From Caldifarciminota bacterium UBA5631 (GTDB taxonomy: Bacteria > Hydrothermota > Hydrothermia > UBA1063): a stretch of 52,312 nt of DNA. Position 1 is the stretch's first letter, and every line of letters starts with the position of its first letter. Location: positions 1-52,312 of the forward strand of contig DIJZ01000001.1 of assembly GCA_002421425.1 (NCBI GenBank), given 5' to 3'. Below the pieces are notes generated by a model, which was given only the letters and a program-made list of their open reading frames with translations, searched no databases and was not told where the DNA came from. The position numbers were made by a program, and so were the translations under genes. This document shows, in pieces, positions 15,284 to 22,683 of this stretch.

Positions 15284-17077
15284 CTACTGAAGTCTTAGCC
15301 TCCTGAGAGTCGATGGCTCCGGAATGCCATCTTGGTCCCATCCCCTTAGTCTGTAGTACTCATCAAGCATACTATCAAGAATCTCCTTTGAAATAAGCTT
15401 ACCAGCTGCAGGGCCAGTGGGGGATGCTTCTTCCATTATCCTTGGCGGAAGAATGTCATCCTTCCTGGAAATCCCTTCTCTAATGTTAAACATTCTCGTG
15501 AGGTTCCAGATTCTCTCACCTGTTAGCATATACTCTTCAGGACTCAAATTTATACCGGTCGTATTGTAAAGAAGTTCAGCAAAATCTTCTATGGAAAAAG
15601 GCACAAAATCACACAGCACAAGAGAAAAGCAGACTGCTCTTTCGTCCTGGGCTTCTTTTACAAATCTTGCAACACCCTCCGTTGAAAATCTGGGAAGAAT
15701 GCCTTTGAGCTCAGCCGTTGGAGTCCATGCCCTCTGGTGGCAACCTCCTCTGTCCGCAGTGGCAAAGGCAAGAGCCATTCCCCATGAACCCCTTGGTTCA
15801 ACGCCGGGAAGTTCAAGGCCTTTAACGTGAATTGCAAACCTTTCGCTTCCCTGCCCAATTTTCTCAGCTGCCTTTCGCACACCCTGAGCAAAAAGGTCGC
15901 CAATTCCTATCCGAAACGCAATTCTATGTAAGAGTTCAGAAGCAGCATCTGTGTTTCCAAAATTCAGTTCCAAACCATCGGCATTCTTTAAAAGACCACT
16001 TTCGTAACATTCCATAGCGAAAGCAACTACACCACCTGCTGATATGGTATCAAGTCCCAGGTTATCACAAATCCTATTCAAATAGGCGATGCTCTCTATT
16101 GGTGCAACCTCACAATTAGAGCCCAGCAAAGCAATGGTTTCGTATTCAGGACCCTCAACTTCATTAGATTTGTATTTTCCATCCTTTACGTGTGTCAACT
16201 TGCCACAGGCTATGGTGCAACCGAAGCAGGCTTTGTTCTTAACCCAAATCCTCTCCTTCATCGTCTCACCCGAAATTTCATCAGCACGATCAAATACACC
16301 CCGGGAAAAGTTTCTTGTGGGTAGAAAGCCACCCTCATTTGACATCTTTACCCACATTGGAGTACCAATCTGAGTCCTCCTTTTCATCACAGGATGCTCC
16401 CTTATTAGGTTCAATAATCTCGATACTGTGGCTTTCATACCCTTCTCATCGTAGTAGCTTATCTCACCCGTAGGCATCGCAACTACTGCTTTGAGATTTT
16501 TAGAACCCATAACCGCTCCTGCTCCGCCTCTTCCGGCCTGTCTATAGTAATCAAACCCAATAATTGCAAAAGTTACCGAATTCTCTCCCGCAGGGCCAAT
16601 GGAGCCAATCTTAGACCCCGGATGAACTTTCTTAAGCTCATCCTCCGTCTCAAAAATAGTCTTTCCCCACAAATGTGTTGCATCAAGTATCTGAACCTCC
16701 CCACCTTCTATGTAAAGGTAAACGGGCTTTTCCGCCTTTCCCTTGACGACTAAAATGTCCACTCCGGCCCTTCTGAGTGCTGCACCGAAATGCCCGCCAA
16801 CCTGACAATCCAGAAAAACTCCAGTATGTGGAGACTTTGTAATAACAGCCCACCTTCCTGAGGTAGGGGCACTCGTACCCGTAAGGGGACCTGGTGCAAA
16901 AATCAAAATATTTTCAGGAGATAATGGGTCCACGTGCGGTGCCAATTCATCATAAAGGATCTTCGCGCCTATGCCTTTCCCCCCGATGAAATCCTTCACC
17001 ATCTTCTCTGGAAGTTCATAAGACTTGACTTTCCCCGTGGATAGATTAACTTCTTTCACCTTGCCATAATATTTCAT
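15284..17077 (-). CDS. aor: Aldehyde:ferredoxin oxidoreductase (tungsten AOR family)
   Basis: 597 residues, the usual AOR length. Oxidises aldehydes to carboxylic acids and passes electrons to ferredoxin, using a tungsto-bispterin and a 4Fe-4S cluster. Seen: the N-terminal GKVKEVNLSTGKV, DFIGGKGIGAKILYDE, pterin-binding GPLTGTSAPTSGRWAV, GRGGAGAVMGSKNLKA, the cluster motif CFGCTIACGK (near 283-292) and GVEPRGSWGMALAFATADRGG. Start: ATG at 17077, five bases after GGAGG; an in-frame GTG at 17083 would overlap that site. It is divergent from the cyclase/porin/transporter operon with overlapping promoters. In amino-acid fermenters AOR removes aldehydes from 2-oxo acid breakdown, which would fit the neighbouring symporter. 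The substrate is not determined. Confidence 0.94.
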   Translation of the reverse strand: MKYYGKVKEVNLSTGKVKSYELPEKMVKDFIGGKGIGAKILYDELAPHVDPLSPENILIFAPGPLTGTSAPTSGRWAVITKSPHTGVFLDCQVGGHFGAALRRAGVDILVVKGKAEKPVYLYIEGGEVQILDATHLWGKTIFETEDELKKVHPGSKIGSIGPAGENSVTFAIIGFDYYRQAGRGGAGAVMGSKNLKAVVAMPTGEISYYDEKGMKATVSRLLNLIREHPVMKRRTQIGTPMWVKMSNEGGFLPTRNFSRGVFDRADEISGETMKERIWVKNKACFGCTIACGKLTHVKDGKYKSNEVEGPEYETIALLGSNCEVAPIESIAYLNRICDNLGLDTISAGGVVAFAMECYESGLLKNADGLELNFGNTDAASELLHRIAFRIGIGDLFAQGVRKAAEKIGQGSERFAIHVKGLELPGVEPRGSWGMALAFATADRGGCHQRAWTPTAELKGILPRFSTEGVARFVKEAQDERAVCFSLVLCDFVPFSIEDFAELLYNTTGINLSPEEYMLTGERIWNLTRMFNIREGISRKDDILPPRIMEEASPTGPAAGKLISKEILDSMLDEYYRLRGWDQDGIPEPSTLRRLRLQ

Positions 17078-17093
17078 ATACACCTCCAGAAAA

Positions 17094-17122
17094 ATTATAC
17101 TTCACCCCTTGACACGATTCAA
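17094..17122 (-). promoter_or_regulatory. AOR promoter, overlapping the divergent cyclase promoter
   Basis: Minus strand: TTGAAT at 17122-17117, 17-base spacer, TATAAT at 17099-17094. The expected start is at the GGAGG itself, giving a leader of only about 10-12 bases. Its -35 box lies in the spacer of the plus-strand promoter. Confidence 0.75.
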
Positions 17123-17137
17123 ATTTTGATGTAAGAT
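17109..17137 (+). promoter_or_regulatory. Promoter of the cyclase-porin-symporter operon
   Basis: TTGACA at 17109-17114, 17-base spacer, TAAGAT at 17132-17137. Transcription would begin near 17144, so the palindrome at 17151-17174 lies within the leader. Confidence 0.75.
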
Positions 17138-17150
17138 TTATGCAAGGTAT

Positions 17151-17174
17151 TTGTGCATAAGGGTTTATGCACAA
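17151..17174 (+). promoter_or_regulatory. Perfect inverted repeat abutting the ribosome site (operator or RNA hairpin)
   Basis: TTGTGCATAA (17151-17160), loop GGGT, TTATGCACAA (17165-17174): a perfect 10-base dyad that runs directly into AGGAGG (17175-17180). A related half site, TTTATGCA, lies just upstream at 17138-17145, also opposing TGCATAA. It could be a repressor site between the two divergent genes or a hairpin limiting translation of the cyclase gene. Confidence 0.7.
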
Positions 17175-17187
17175 AGGAGGTATATAT

Positions 17188-18114
17188 ATGCGGAAGGTGG
17201 TATCACTAATAGTAGTAATGATGCTCATCAGCATGGCAGGTTGCAAGAAACCTGCCCGGTATCCCCTCTGGCAGGCGTATAACGACTACCTCATGAATGC
17301 AAAGTACGTAGACCTAACTCACGCCTTTATGCCCAATCAACCGGTCTGGCCAGGCTTTGGAAATGCCACATTTTACCCGTGCAAGGCAGGTGCCGACATA
17401 CCCGGATACGTGAAGAAAGGCCAGGTGTATACATACGAAGAGCATGGTTTCGTTGCTACAGCATACTGGATACCTACCGACCAATACGGCACACAGCTTG
17501 ACCCTCCAGCTCACTGGGATGCCTACATGGCAACTATTGACGAGTTACCTGCCACATACGCAGTCCGACCCCTCGTTGTCATAAATATCAGCGAGAAGGT
17601 GGCCCAGAATCCCGGTTATCACTGCGGAATAGCCGATATTGAAGAATGGGAAAAGAAGTACGGTCAGATTCCAGAAGGCTCCGTCGTGATGATCAGGTCG
17701 GACTGGTATAAGAGGTGGCCTAACCCTGAATTTTCGGCCTTCCCGTTCCCTGGAATTACCCTCGAAGCACTAAAGTTCTTACATGAGCAGAGACACATAT
17801 TGTTCCACGGACACGAACCCCTCGACACAGATTCAACCCCGAATCTTGAAGGTGAATACTGGCTTATGCACAACGGATACTGCCAGGCAGAAGGAGTTGC
17901 GAACCTTGACAAGGTTCCGGAAGCAGGAGCCCTCATCGCTATTGGTTTCGCCAAGCCCAAAGGTGGCACCGGGGGGTATGCAAGATACATTGCAATTTGC
18001 CCACCCGACTGGCAGTACGGTGTAAGTGTGAAAGAAGTTCCTGGCGCTCCTCTGCCAAAGTATGATAAGCCTCTTGTTTGGGACCAGAAAGCAGGAATGA
18101 GAATTAGAAAGTAA
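17188..18114 (+). CDS. Cyclase-family (kynurenine formamidase-like) lipoprotein
   Basis: 308 residues. A lipoprotein signal (lipobox SMAGC) precedes a cyclase-family (PF04199-type) domain: VDLTHAFMPNQPVWPGF, GYHCGIADIEEWEKKYG, GSVVMIRSDWYKRW, ILFHGHEPLDTDS. These are metal-dependent hydrolases of amides, lactones or related bonds. The family metal motif HxGTHxDxPxH reads QYGTQLDPPAH here, so two of three histidines are glutamines, which may change metal or reaction. The signal puts it outside the cytosol, unusual for kynurenine formamidases. ATG at 17188 is preceded by AAAGGAGG; the upstream in-frame ATG at 17167 lies inside the palindrome. First gene of an operon with a porin and an amino-acid symporter. 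Substrate unknown. Confidence 0.82.
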   Translation: MRKVVSLIVVMMLISMAGCKKPARYPLWQAYNDYLMNAKYVDLTHAFMPNQPVWPGFGNATFYPCKAGADIPGYVKKGQVYTYEEHGFVATAYWIPTDQYGTQLDPPAHWDAYMATIDELPATYAVRPLVVINISEKVAQNPGYHCGIADIEEWEKKYGQIPEGSVVMIRSDWYKRWPNPEFSAFPFPGITLEALKFLHEQRHILFHGHEPLDTDSTPNLEGEYWLMHNGYCQAEGVANLDKVPEAGALIAIGFAKPKGGTGGYARYIAICPPDWQYGVSVKEVPGAPLPKYDKPLVWDQKAGMRIRK

Positions 18115-18126
18115 GGAGGTGTTATT

Positions 18127-19404
18127 ATGAAAAGACTCGCAGTACTATTAGTACTAATAGGCTTGATGGCCATAGCCACCCCGGCAAAAGCACAACCAGA
18201 GATATCCTGGGGAGGCACCTACTACTCGTACACTTTCCTGTGGCAAAACCAGGATTTTAATAAGGACACAGGAGACAAAGACGGCTTCACCTACATCCAT
18301 GGCCATCTTCACGCCCTCGCAGACTTTGGAGGTGGTGTCAAAACCTTCATAAAAATCGGTGCCTGGGGTGAATTCGGGACCCATCCAATCTGGGGAACAA
18401 ACCTGGATGGAGGTGCAGACCCGAAGGCAGGGATTCTTGAAGGTTATGTAGAACTAAACAATATATTCAATACACCCCTAAGTCTCAAACTTGGGAAGTT
18501 CAATCAACTCTACGGGGATGGTGCTGTTCTCTTTGACGGTGGAGAGGATGGAATCCTCGGCGCAAAGGCAAATTTAAGCGTCGGCCCTCTTTCCCTTGAT
18601 CTGCTATACGACAGGCTTGCTGAATCAGGAGGAATTGAAGAACTGGGACCTATGGATACCCTTATCGCACCTGATCTCAACCTAATGGCAGGATACATGA
18701 CAATCTCTTTAATGGACAACAAGATCGCAATCTCACCCTACGGCTTCATGAGGAAACACGGCGATGACAAACCAATGTGGTTTGGAGGCAGAGCTGAACT
18801 TTCTCCCGTAGGGTTTGCGAACCTGATTGCCGAATACACTCAGATGGCAGGAGAAGATAACCTCGGCGTTGCGTATAAAGGGAAACATTTACTTGCAAAA
18901 CTCGGTTTGAGCATTCCGAACCTTCCATTCTCTCTTGGAGGTGCTTACGTGATGTTCAGCGGTGATGACACAGGAACAGCAGAAAATGAACTTTACGAGG
19001 CAGCTGCGCAAAACCCCTATACTTTTGGATTCTACAAATGGTGGCCTGGCTTCGGACCTGCGCATCTTATGACCACCGGATACGGCTTCGCATGCGTCGC
19101 TGCGTGGGATCCTATGATGGTGAATCTGAACGTTATAAATGGTTACTTGGGGGCTTCGTTCCCATCTTTCAGTGTAAGGATCGATGCTTTTAACTATTCA
19201 AGAAACTGGGTTCCTGCGGGTGCGAATAAAGCATTGGGTAACGAAATTGCAATGCATATGAACTACTCATACAGAAATCTGATTGACATTGGTGCTGCTG
19301 TAGGTTACTGGATGCCCGGAGATGGCCTTAAGGACGAACTGGGACTCACCACAAACGCATCTGGGCTTCTTGGCGGTTTCATTTACCTCTTTAAGAGCTT
19401 CTAA
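18127..19404 (+). CDS. Outer-membrane porin-like beta-barrel protein
   Basis: 425 residues. Signal peptide ending PAKA-Q, then a long run of alternating strands with many aromatic and Gly residues, and a C-terminal phenylalanine (GGFIYLFKSF), the usual BAM recognition end. The segment SLKLGKFNQLYGDGAVLFDGGEDGILGAK resembles porins of the alginate-export or phosphate/pyrophosphate-selective type, but I cannot assign a substrate. It sits 12 bases after the cyclase lipoprotein gene with AAGGAGG before the ATG, and upstream of an amino-acid symporter. An outer-membrane entry route for the symporter's substrate is a reasonable inference. A strong terminator follows. Confidence 0.82.
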   Translation: MKRLAVLLVLIGLMAIATPAKAQPEISWGGTYYSYTFLWQNQDFNKDTGDKDGFTYIHGHLHALADFGGGVKTFIKIGAWGEFGTHPIWGTNLDGGADPKAGILEGYVELNNIFNTPLSLKLGKFNQLYGDGAVLFDGGEDGILGAKANLSVGPLSLDLLYDRLAESGGIEELGPMDTLIAPDLNLMAGYMTISLMDNKIAISPYGFMRKHGDDKPMWFGGRAELSPVGFANLIAEYTQMAGEDNLGVAYKGKHLLAKLGLSIPNLPFSLGGAYVMFSGDDTGTAENELYEAAAQNPYTFGFYKWWPGFGPAHLMTTGYGFACVAAWDPMMVNLNVINGYLGASFPSFSVRIDAFNYSRNWVPAGANKALGNEIAMHMNYSYRNLIDIGAAVGYWMPGDGLKDELGLTTNASGLLGGFIYLFKSF

Positions 19405-19428
19405 TGCTTTGTTAGAACTGGCTATACG

Positions 19429-19460
19429 GGGGGAGGGGTGCTCCCTCCCCCTTCTTTTTT
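19429..19460 (+). terminator. Intrinsic terminator/attenuator between porin and symporter genes
   Basis: GGGGGAGGG (19429-19437), 5-base loop, CCCTCCCCC (19443-19451): a perfect 9-bp GC stem followed by TTCTTTTTT. The ribosome site of the next gene (CAGGAGG, 19461-19467) begins right after the T-run, so it probably lets limited read-through feed the symporter. Confidence 0.88.
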
Positions 19461-19472
19461 CAGGAGGCCACA

Positions 19473-20933
19473 ATGGAAAGGGAAAGATGGGACAAGAGGA
19501 TTGAATTTGTTCTCGCTTCGATGGGAGCAGCCATTGGACTCGGGAATGTTTGGAGATTCCCATATATGGTGTATCAAAATGGTGGTGGGGCTTTTCTAAT
19601 TCCTTATCTTGTTGCTCTTTTCACTGCTGGAATACCCCTTATGATAGTGGAGTACACCCTCGGAATCAGAATGCAGGGAGGTGCGCCCCAGGTTTTTAAA
19701 AAAATATCACCAAAGCTTGAGTGGATTGGATGGTTTCAAATTGTTCTTGTATTTTTCATTGCTACGTACTATACCGTGCTTATGGCCTGGGCTTTTGATT
19801 ACCTATTCTATTCAATTAATTTAACATGGGGAAAGGACACAGCAAACTTCTTCTACAACACACATTTGCAGCTTTCAGGAACTCCATCAAAACTCGGTGC
19901 AATCAGGCTACCGATAGTTATTGGCCTGATCCTTGCCTGGCTTGCAATATTTTTCAGCATTTTCAAGGGTCCTAAGGCAACGGGAAAAGTAGTTTATTTC
20001 ACGGTGTTAACTCCCTGGATTATTCTCATAATAATGTTTATTCGCGGCATTACACTCCCGAATTCTCTCGAGGGTTTGAAATACTACCTGACTCCAAACT
20101 TCAAAGCCCTCGCCAATCCCAGAGTGTGGCTCGCAGCCTACGGACAGGTATTTTTCTCCCTTTCACTGGCTATGGGAACCTTGATAGCCTATTCCAGTTA
20201 TCTTAAACCCGATTCCGACGTGAACAACAACTCCTTTATAGTCTCCCTGGCAGATGCTGGAACTGCTTTTTTTGCTGGCTTTTCAGTATTCTCCATCCTC
20301 GGTTATCTCGCTATGGCCCTGAATACCACCGTTCCAACCGTTACTCAATCTGGTTTTGGTCTTGCTTTCATTACATATCCAACGGCAGTAAATCTTCTTC
20401 CTCTGGCACCACTTTTTGGAATACTCTTCTTCCTGCTTCTTCTCACCCTCGCAATAGATTCCGCCTTCTCCCAGATTGAAGGGATCACTACGGGTCTAAT
20501 GGACAAATGGAAAATCTCGAGGTTGAAAGCCATTTTCATAACCATAATTCCCGCATTTGTTATTGGACTTATATATACTACCAAGGGTGGGTTTTACTGG
20601 ATTGACGTTGTGGACAATTTCGTATGTTCCTTCGGGCTAACTCTCGCAGGGCTTCTTGAAGCTATCGTGATTGGATACATCTGGGGTTCCAGGAATGCAA
20701 GGGAGAAAGCAAACGAATTTTCAGATTTTAAAATTGGTGTATGGTGGGATATCTGTCTTAAATTCATAACTCCGATTGTGCTCTTAATTGCCTTCGGAAC
20801 TTCAATATACTCTATTCTCAGAAAGCCCTACGGTGGATACCCCCTGTGGGTAACAATCATTGGGTTTGTGATATTCCTGATTTCCATAATCGGAGCCTTG
20901 GTCTTGCAGCAGATGAAAGGCAAGGAGGAGTAA
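19473..20933 (+). CDS. Sodium-dependent amino-acid symporter (NSS/SNF family)
   Basis: 486 residues with about 11-12 membrane segments in the LeuT fold. The N-terminal GAAIGLGNVWRFPYMVYQNG spans the unwound first helix that binds sodium and substrate; GGGAFLIPYLVALFTAGIP follows. IAYSSYLKPDSDVNNNS and IDSAFSQIEGITTGLMDKW are also typical. NSS bacterial members take up amino acids such as Met, Ala, Trp or Leu with sodium. Immediately after it (2 bases) comes a 34-residue membrane peptide of the MetS type, which is characteristic of methionine/alanine importers (MetPS). Substrate is inferred only from that partner. Sits behind a terminator with its own AGGAGG. Confidence 0.94.
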   Translation: MERERWDKRIEFVLASMGAAIGLGNVWRFPYMVYQNGGGAFLIPYLVALFTAGIPLMIVEYTLGIRMQGGAPQVFKKISPKLEWIGWFQIVLVFFIATYYTVLMAWAFDYLFYSINLTWGKDTANFFYNTHLQLSGTPSKLGAIRLPIVIGLILAWLAIFFSIFKGPKATGKVVYFTVLTPWIILIIMFIRGITLPNSLEGLKYYLTPNFKALANPRVWLAAYGQVFFSLSLAMGTLIAYSSYLKPDSDVNNNSFIVSLADAGTAFFAGFSVFSILGYLAMALNTTVPTVTQSGFGLAFITYPTAVNLLPLAPLFGILFFLLLLTLAIDSAFSQIEGITTGLMDKWKISRLKAIFITIIPAFVIGLIYTTKGGFYWIDVVDNFVCSFGLTLAGLLEAIVIGYIWGSRNAREKANEFSDFKIGVWWDICLKFITPIVLLIAFGTSIYSILRKPYGGYPLWVTIIGFVIFLISIIGALVLQQMKGKEE

Positions 20934-20935
20934 AA

Positions 20936-21040
20936 ATGCCAGTTTCAGCTATTATTATGCTCATCATTGGTTGCGCTGTTCTTTACGGAGGCCTTGGAAT
21001 CTGCATCTGGGTTGCGTTCAAAAAGGGAAAAAGGAGCTAA
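20936..21040 (+). CDS. Small single-span subunit of the NSS symporter (MetS-like)
   Basis: 34 residues: a short N-terminus, one hydrophobic helix (SAIIMLIIGCAVLYGGLGIC... about residues 4-27), then the positively charged tail KKGKRS. It begins 2 bases after the symporter stop with AAGGAGG upstream, and a further ribosome site for the next gene overlaps its end. Length, position and pattern match the small subunit of MetPS-type transporters in actinobacteria, which is needed for uptake. The family link is from pattern memory, not alignment. Too short for many gene callers. Confidence 0.85.
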   Translation: MPVSAIIMLIIGCAVLYGGLGICIWVAFKKGKRS

Positions 21041-21044
21041 AAAT

Positions 21045-22085
21045 ATGTTAAAGGAAATCAACATTGGAATGATCGGTTTTGGCGTTGTTGGACAGGGATT
21101 TGCGGAAATATTGCAGAGAAAACGCGATGAACTTTCAAAAAAATACGGAATTCCCATCAAAATCTGCGGAATCTTTGATCCGGTAAAAGGGCAAATTTTT
21201 GAGAAAAAGGGAATCGATCTGAAGAAAACCCTGGATGCTGTTGGCCGTGGTCGAAAAATCCAAGAAGTGGTAAAGGGAATTTCTGACATAGACGAAGATT
21301 ATCTTATAAAGAACGAAAAAATCAACCTTATCGTTGAGGTAACTCCAACGAACCTGAAAACCGGAGAACCTGGATATTCTCACATAAAAAAGGCCTTGCA
21401 GAATGGGAAACATGTAATTACCACCAACAAAGGTCCCATTGCCCTTTACTATAAAGAATTAAGAAAACTTGCTGATAAGAAAGGTGTATGTCTCAAGTTT
21501 GAAGGCACCGTTCTTTCGGGTACTCCCGCAATCCAGTTTGCCCTGAACGAACTTGCCGGGTGTGAGATAAAGGAGATTCGTGGTATCGTAAATGGAACTA
21601 CGAACTATATCCTTACAAAAATGGCCTCCGGACTTTCCTACGAAGAAGCACTGAAAGAAGCCCAGGAAAAAGGTTATGCTGAAACGAATCCCGAAGCCGA
21701 CGTTGAAGGCTACGATGCCCAGGCAAAGGCACTCATTCTGGCTAATGTGATTCTTGGTAGTTCACTGAAACCAGTGGACGTTGAGAGGATTGGCATAACA
21801 AAAATTACCTTCGATGAAGTGAACAAAGCACGCGCAGCTGGAAAAAAGTACAAGCTGATTGTGAGAGTTATCAAGGGAGAAAAGGGAATTACCGCTTCAG
21901 TAAAACCAGAACTTGTGGACAGCACGGACCCTTTGTTCCACGTCGACGGTGTTATTAACGGTCTTATATTTAGCACCGACCACCTGGGTGAAGTCTTCAT
22001 AAAGGGACCTGGTGCAGGTAAAATTGAAACGGGGCAGGCAATTCTGCATGATCTCTGCTCCATACTGGAGAGTGTTAAAAAGTAG
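21045..22085 (+). CDS. hom: Homoserine dehydrogenase without ACT domain
   Basis: 346 residues. Interconverts aspartate semialdehyde and homoserine with NAD(P). Seen: Rossmann motif GMIGFGVVGQGFAEIL (residues 8-23), the catalytic-lysine segment TTNKGPIAL, EGTVLSGTPAIQ, RGIVNGTTNYILTKM and the substrate-site DVEGYDAQAKALILANVI. The C-terminal ACT regulatory domain is absent, so threonine feedback is not expected. ATG at 21045 has AAGGAGC before it; a longer frame from 20967 would overlap the small transporter subunit in another frame. Its place in an uptake operon, with no threonine or methionine biosynthesis genes nearby, leaves open whether it works in synthesis or in catabolism of imported amino acids. 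Confidence 0.92.
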   Translation: MLKEINIGMIGFGVVGQGFAEILQRKRDELSKKYGIPIKICGIFDPVKGQIFEKKGIDLKKTLDAVGRGRKIQEVVKGISDIDEDYLIKNEKINLIVEVTPTNLKTGEPGYSHIKKALQNGKHVITTNKGPIALYYKELRKLADKKGVCLKFEGTVLSGTPAIQFALNELAGCEIKEIRGIVNGTTNYILTKMASGLSYEEALKEAQEKGYAETNPEADVEGYDAQAKALILANVILGSSLKPVDVERIGITKITFDEVNKARAAGKKYKLIVRVIKGEKGITASVKPELVDSTDPLFHVDGVINGLIFSTDHLGEVFIKGPGAGKIETGQAILHDLCSILESVKK

Positions 22086-22177
22086 AGAGATAAAATAGCG
22101 CAAAATTCTAAGAGCTTGCAACATAGTTTAGATTTAAGTGTATCGATTGAATAGAGCGGAAAATCGCCTTATATTTG

Positions 22178-22183
22178 TATAAT
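22178..22183 (+). promoter_or_regulatory. -10 box of the adenosine-specific kinase/transglycosylase unit
   Basis: TATAAT at 22178-22183, three bases before GGAGG (from 22187) and 14 before the GTG start. I find no good -35 box at 16-18 bases. The leader would be about 7-9 bases. Confidence 0.5.
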
Positions 22184-22197
22184 TCTGGAGGTGTGCC

Positions 22198-22683
22198 GTG
22201 GTTAAATTCGACGTTGTGAAAATACAGAAACCTGACGACATGAACGTAATCTTAGGACAGTCCCACTTCATTAAAACCGTTGAAGACCTCGAAGAAATTC
22301 TCGTTTCTTCCGTTCCGGGCATAAAGTACGGCATTGCGTTCTGCGAATCATCAGGACCAAGATTAGTGAGGTATGCTGGAAACGATGAGGAACTTACAAG
22401 ACTTGCCATTGAGAACGCCAAAAATGTCGGTGCAGGACATTTTTTTATTATCCTTTTAAGTGGCGCATATCCGATAAACATTTTGAACTCAATAAAGAAT
22501 TGCCAGGAAGTTGTTAACATTTATGCAGCCTCAGCCAATCCAATTGAAGTAATTATTGCACAGACAGACCAGGGAAGAGGAGTGATGGGCGTCATAGATG
22601 GACTTTCACCTCTGGGAATCGAAAGTGCAGACGACAAAAAAGCACGTCACGAATTCCTCAGGAAAATAGGTTATAAGAAGTGA
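22198..22683 (+). CDS. Adenosine-specific kinase family protein (DUF355 type)
   Basis: 161 residues. The whole length matches the small family first seen in archaea and thermophiles and named adenosine-specific kinase: VKIQKPDDMNVILGQSHFIKT at the start, GIKYGIAFCESSGPRLVRY, NPIEVIIAQTDQGRGVMGVIDG and the ending GIES...RRKIGYKK. Biochemical proof of kinase activity in the family is thin. Begins with GTG after CTGGAGG. Its stop overlaps the next gene's GTG by four bases (GTGA), so the two are coupled although no functional link is obvious. Confidence 0.88.
   Translation: MVKFDVVKIQKPDDMNVILGQSHFIKTVEDLEEILVSSVPGIKYGIAFCESSGPRLVRYAGNDEELTRLAIENAKNVGAGHFFIILLSGAYPINILNSIKNCQEVVNIYAASANPIEVIIAQTDQGRGVMGVIDGLSPLGIESADDKKARHEFLRKIGYKK

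Noticed and set aside
17664..18218. 184-codon minus-strand frame opposite the cyclase gene
   Set aside because: Rich in Pro, Ser and Cys without structure; the plus-strand gene has signal peptide, family motifs and a ribosome site.
22146..22183. TTGAAT upstream of TATAAT before the adenosine-specific kinase gene as a -35 box
   Set aside because: The spacer is about 25 bases, far too long for a sigma-70 promoter, so only the -10 box is reported.
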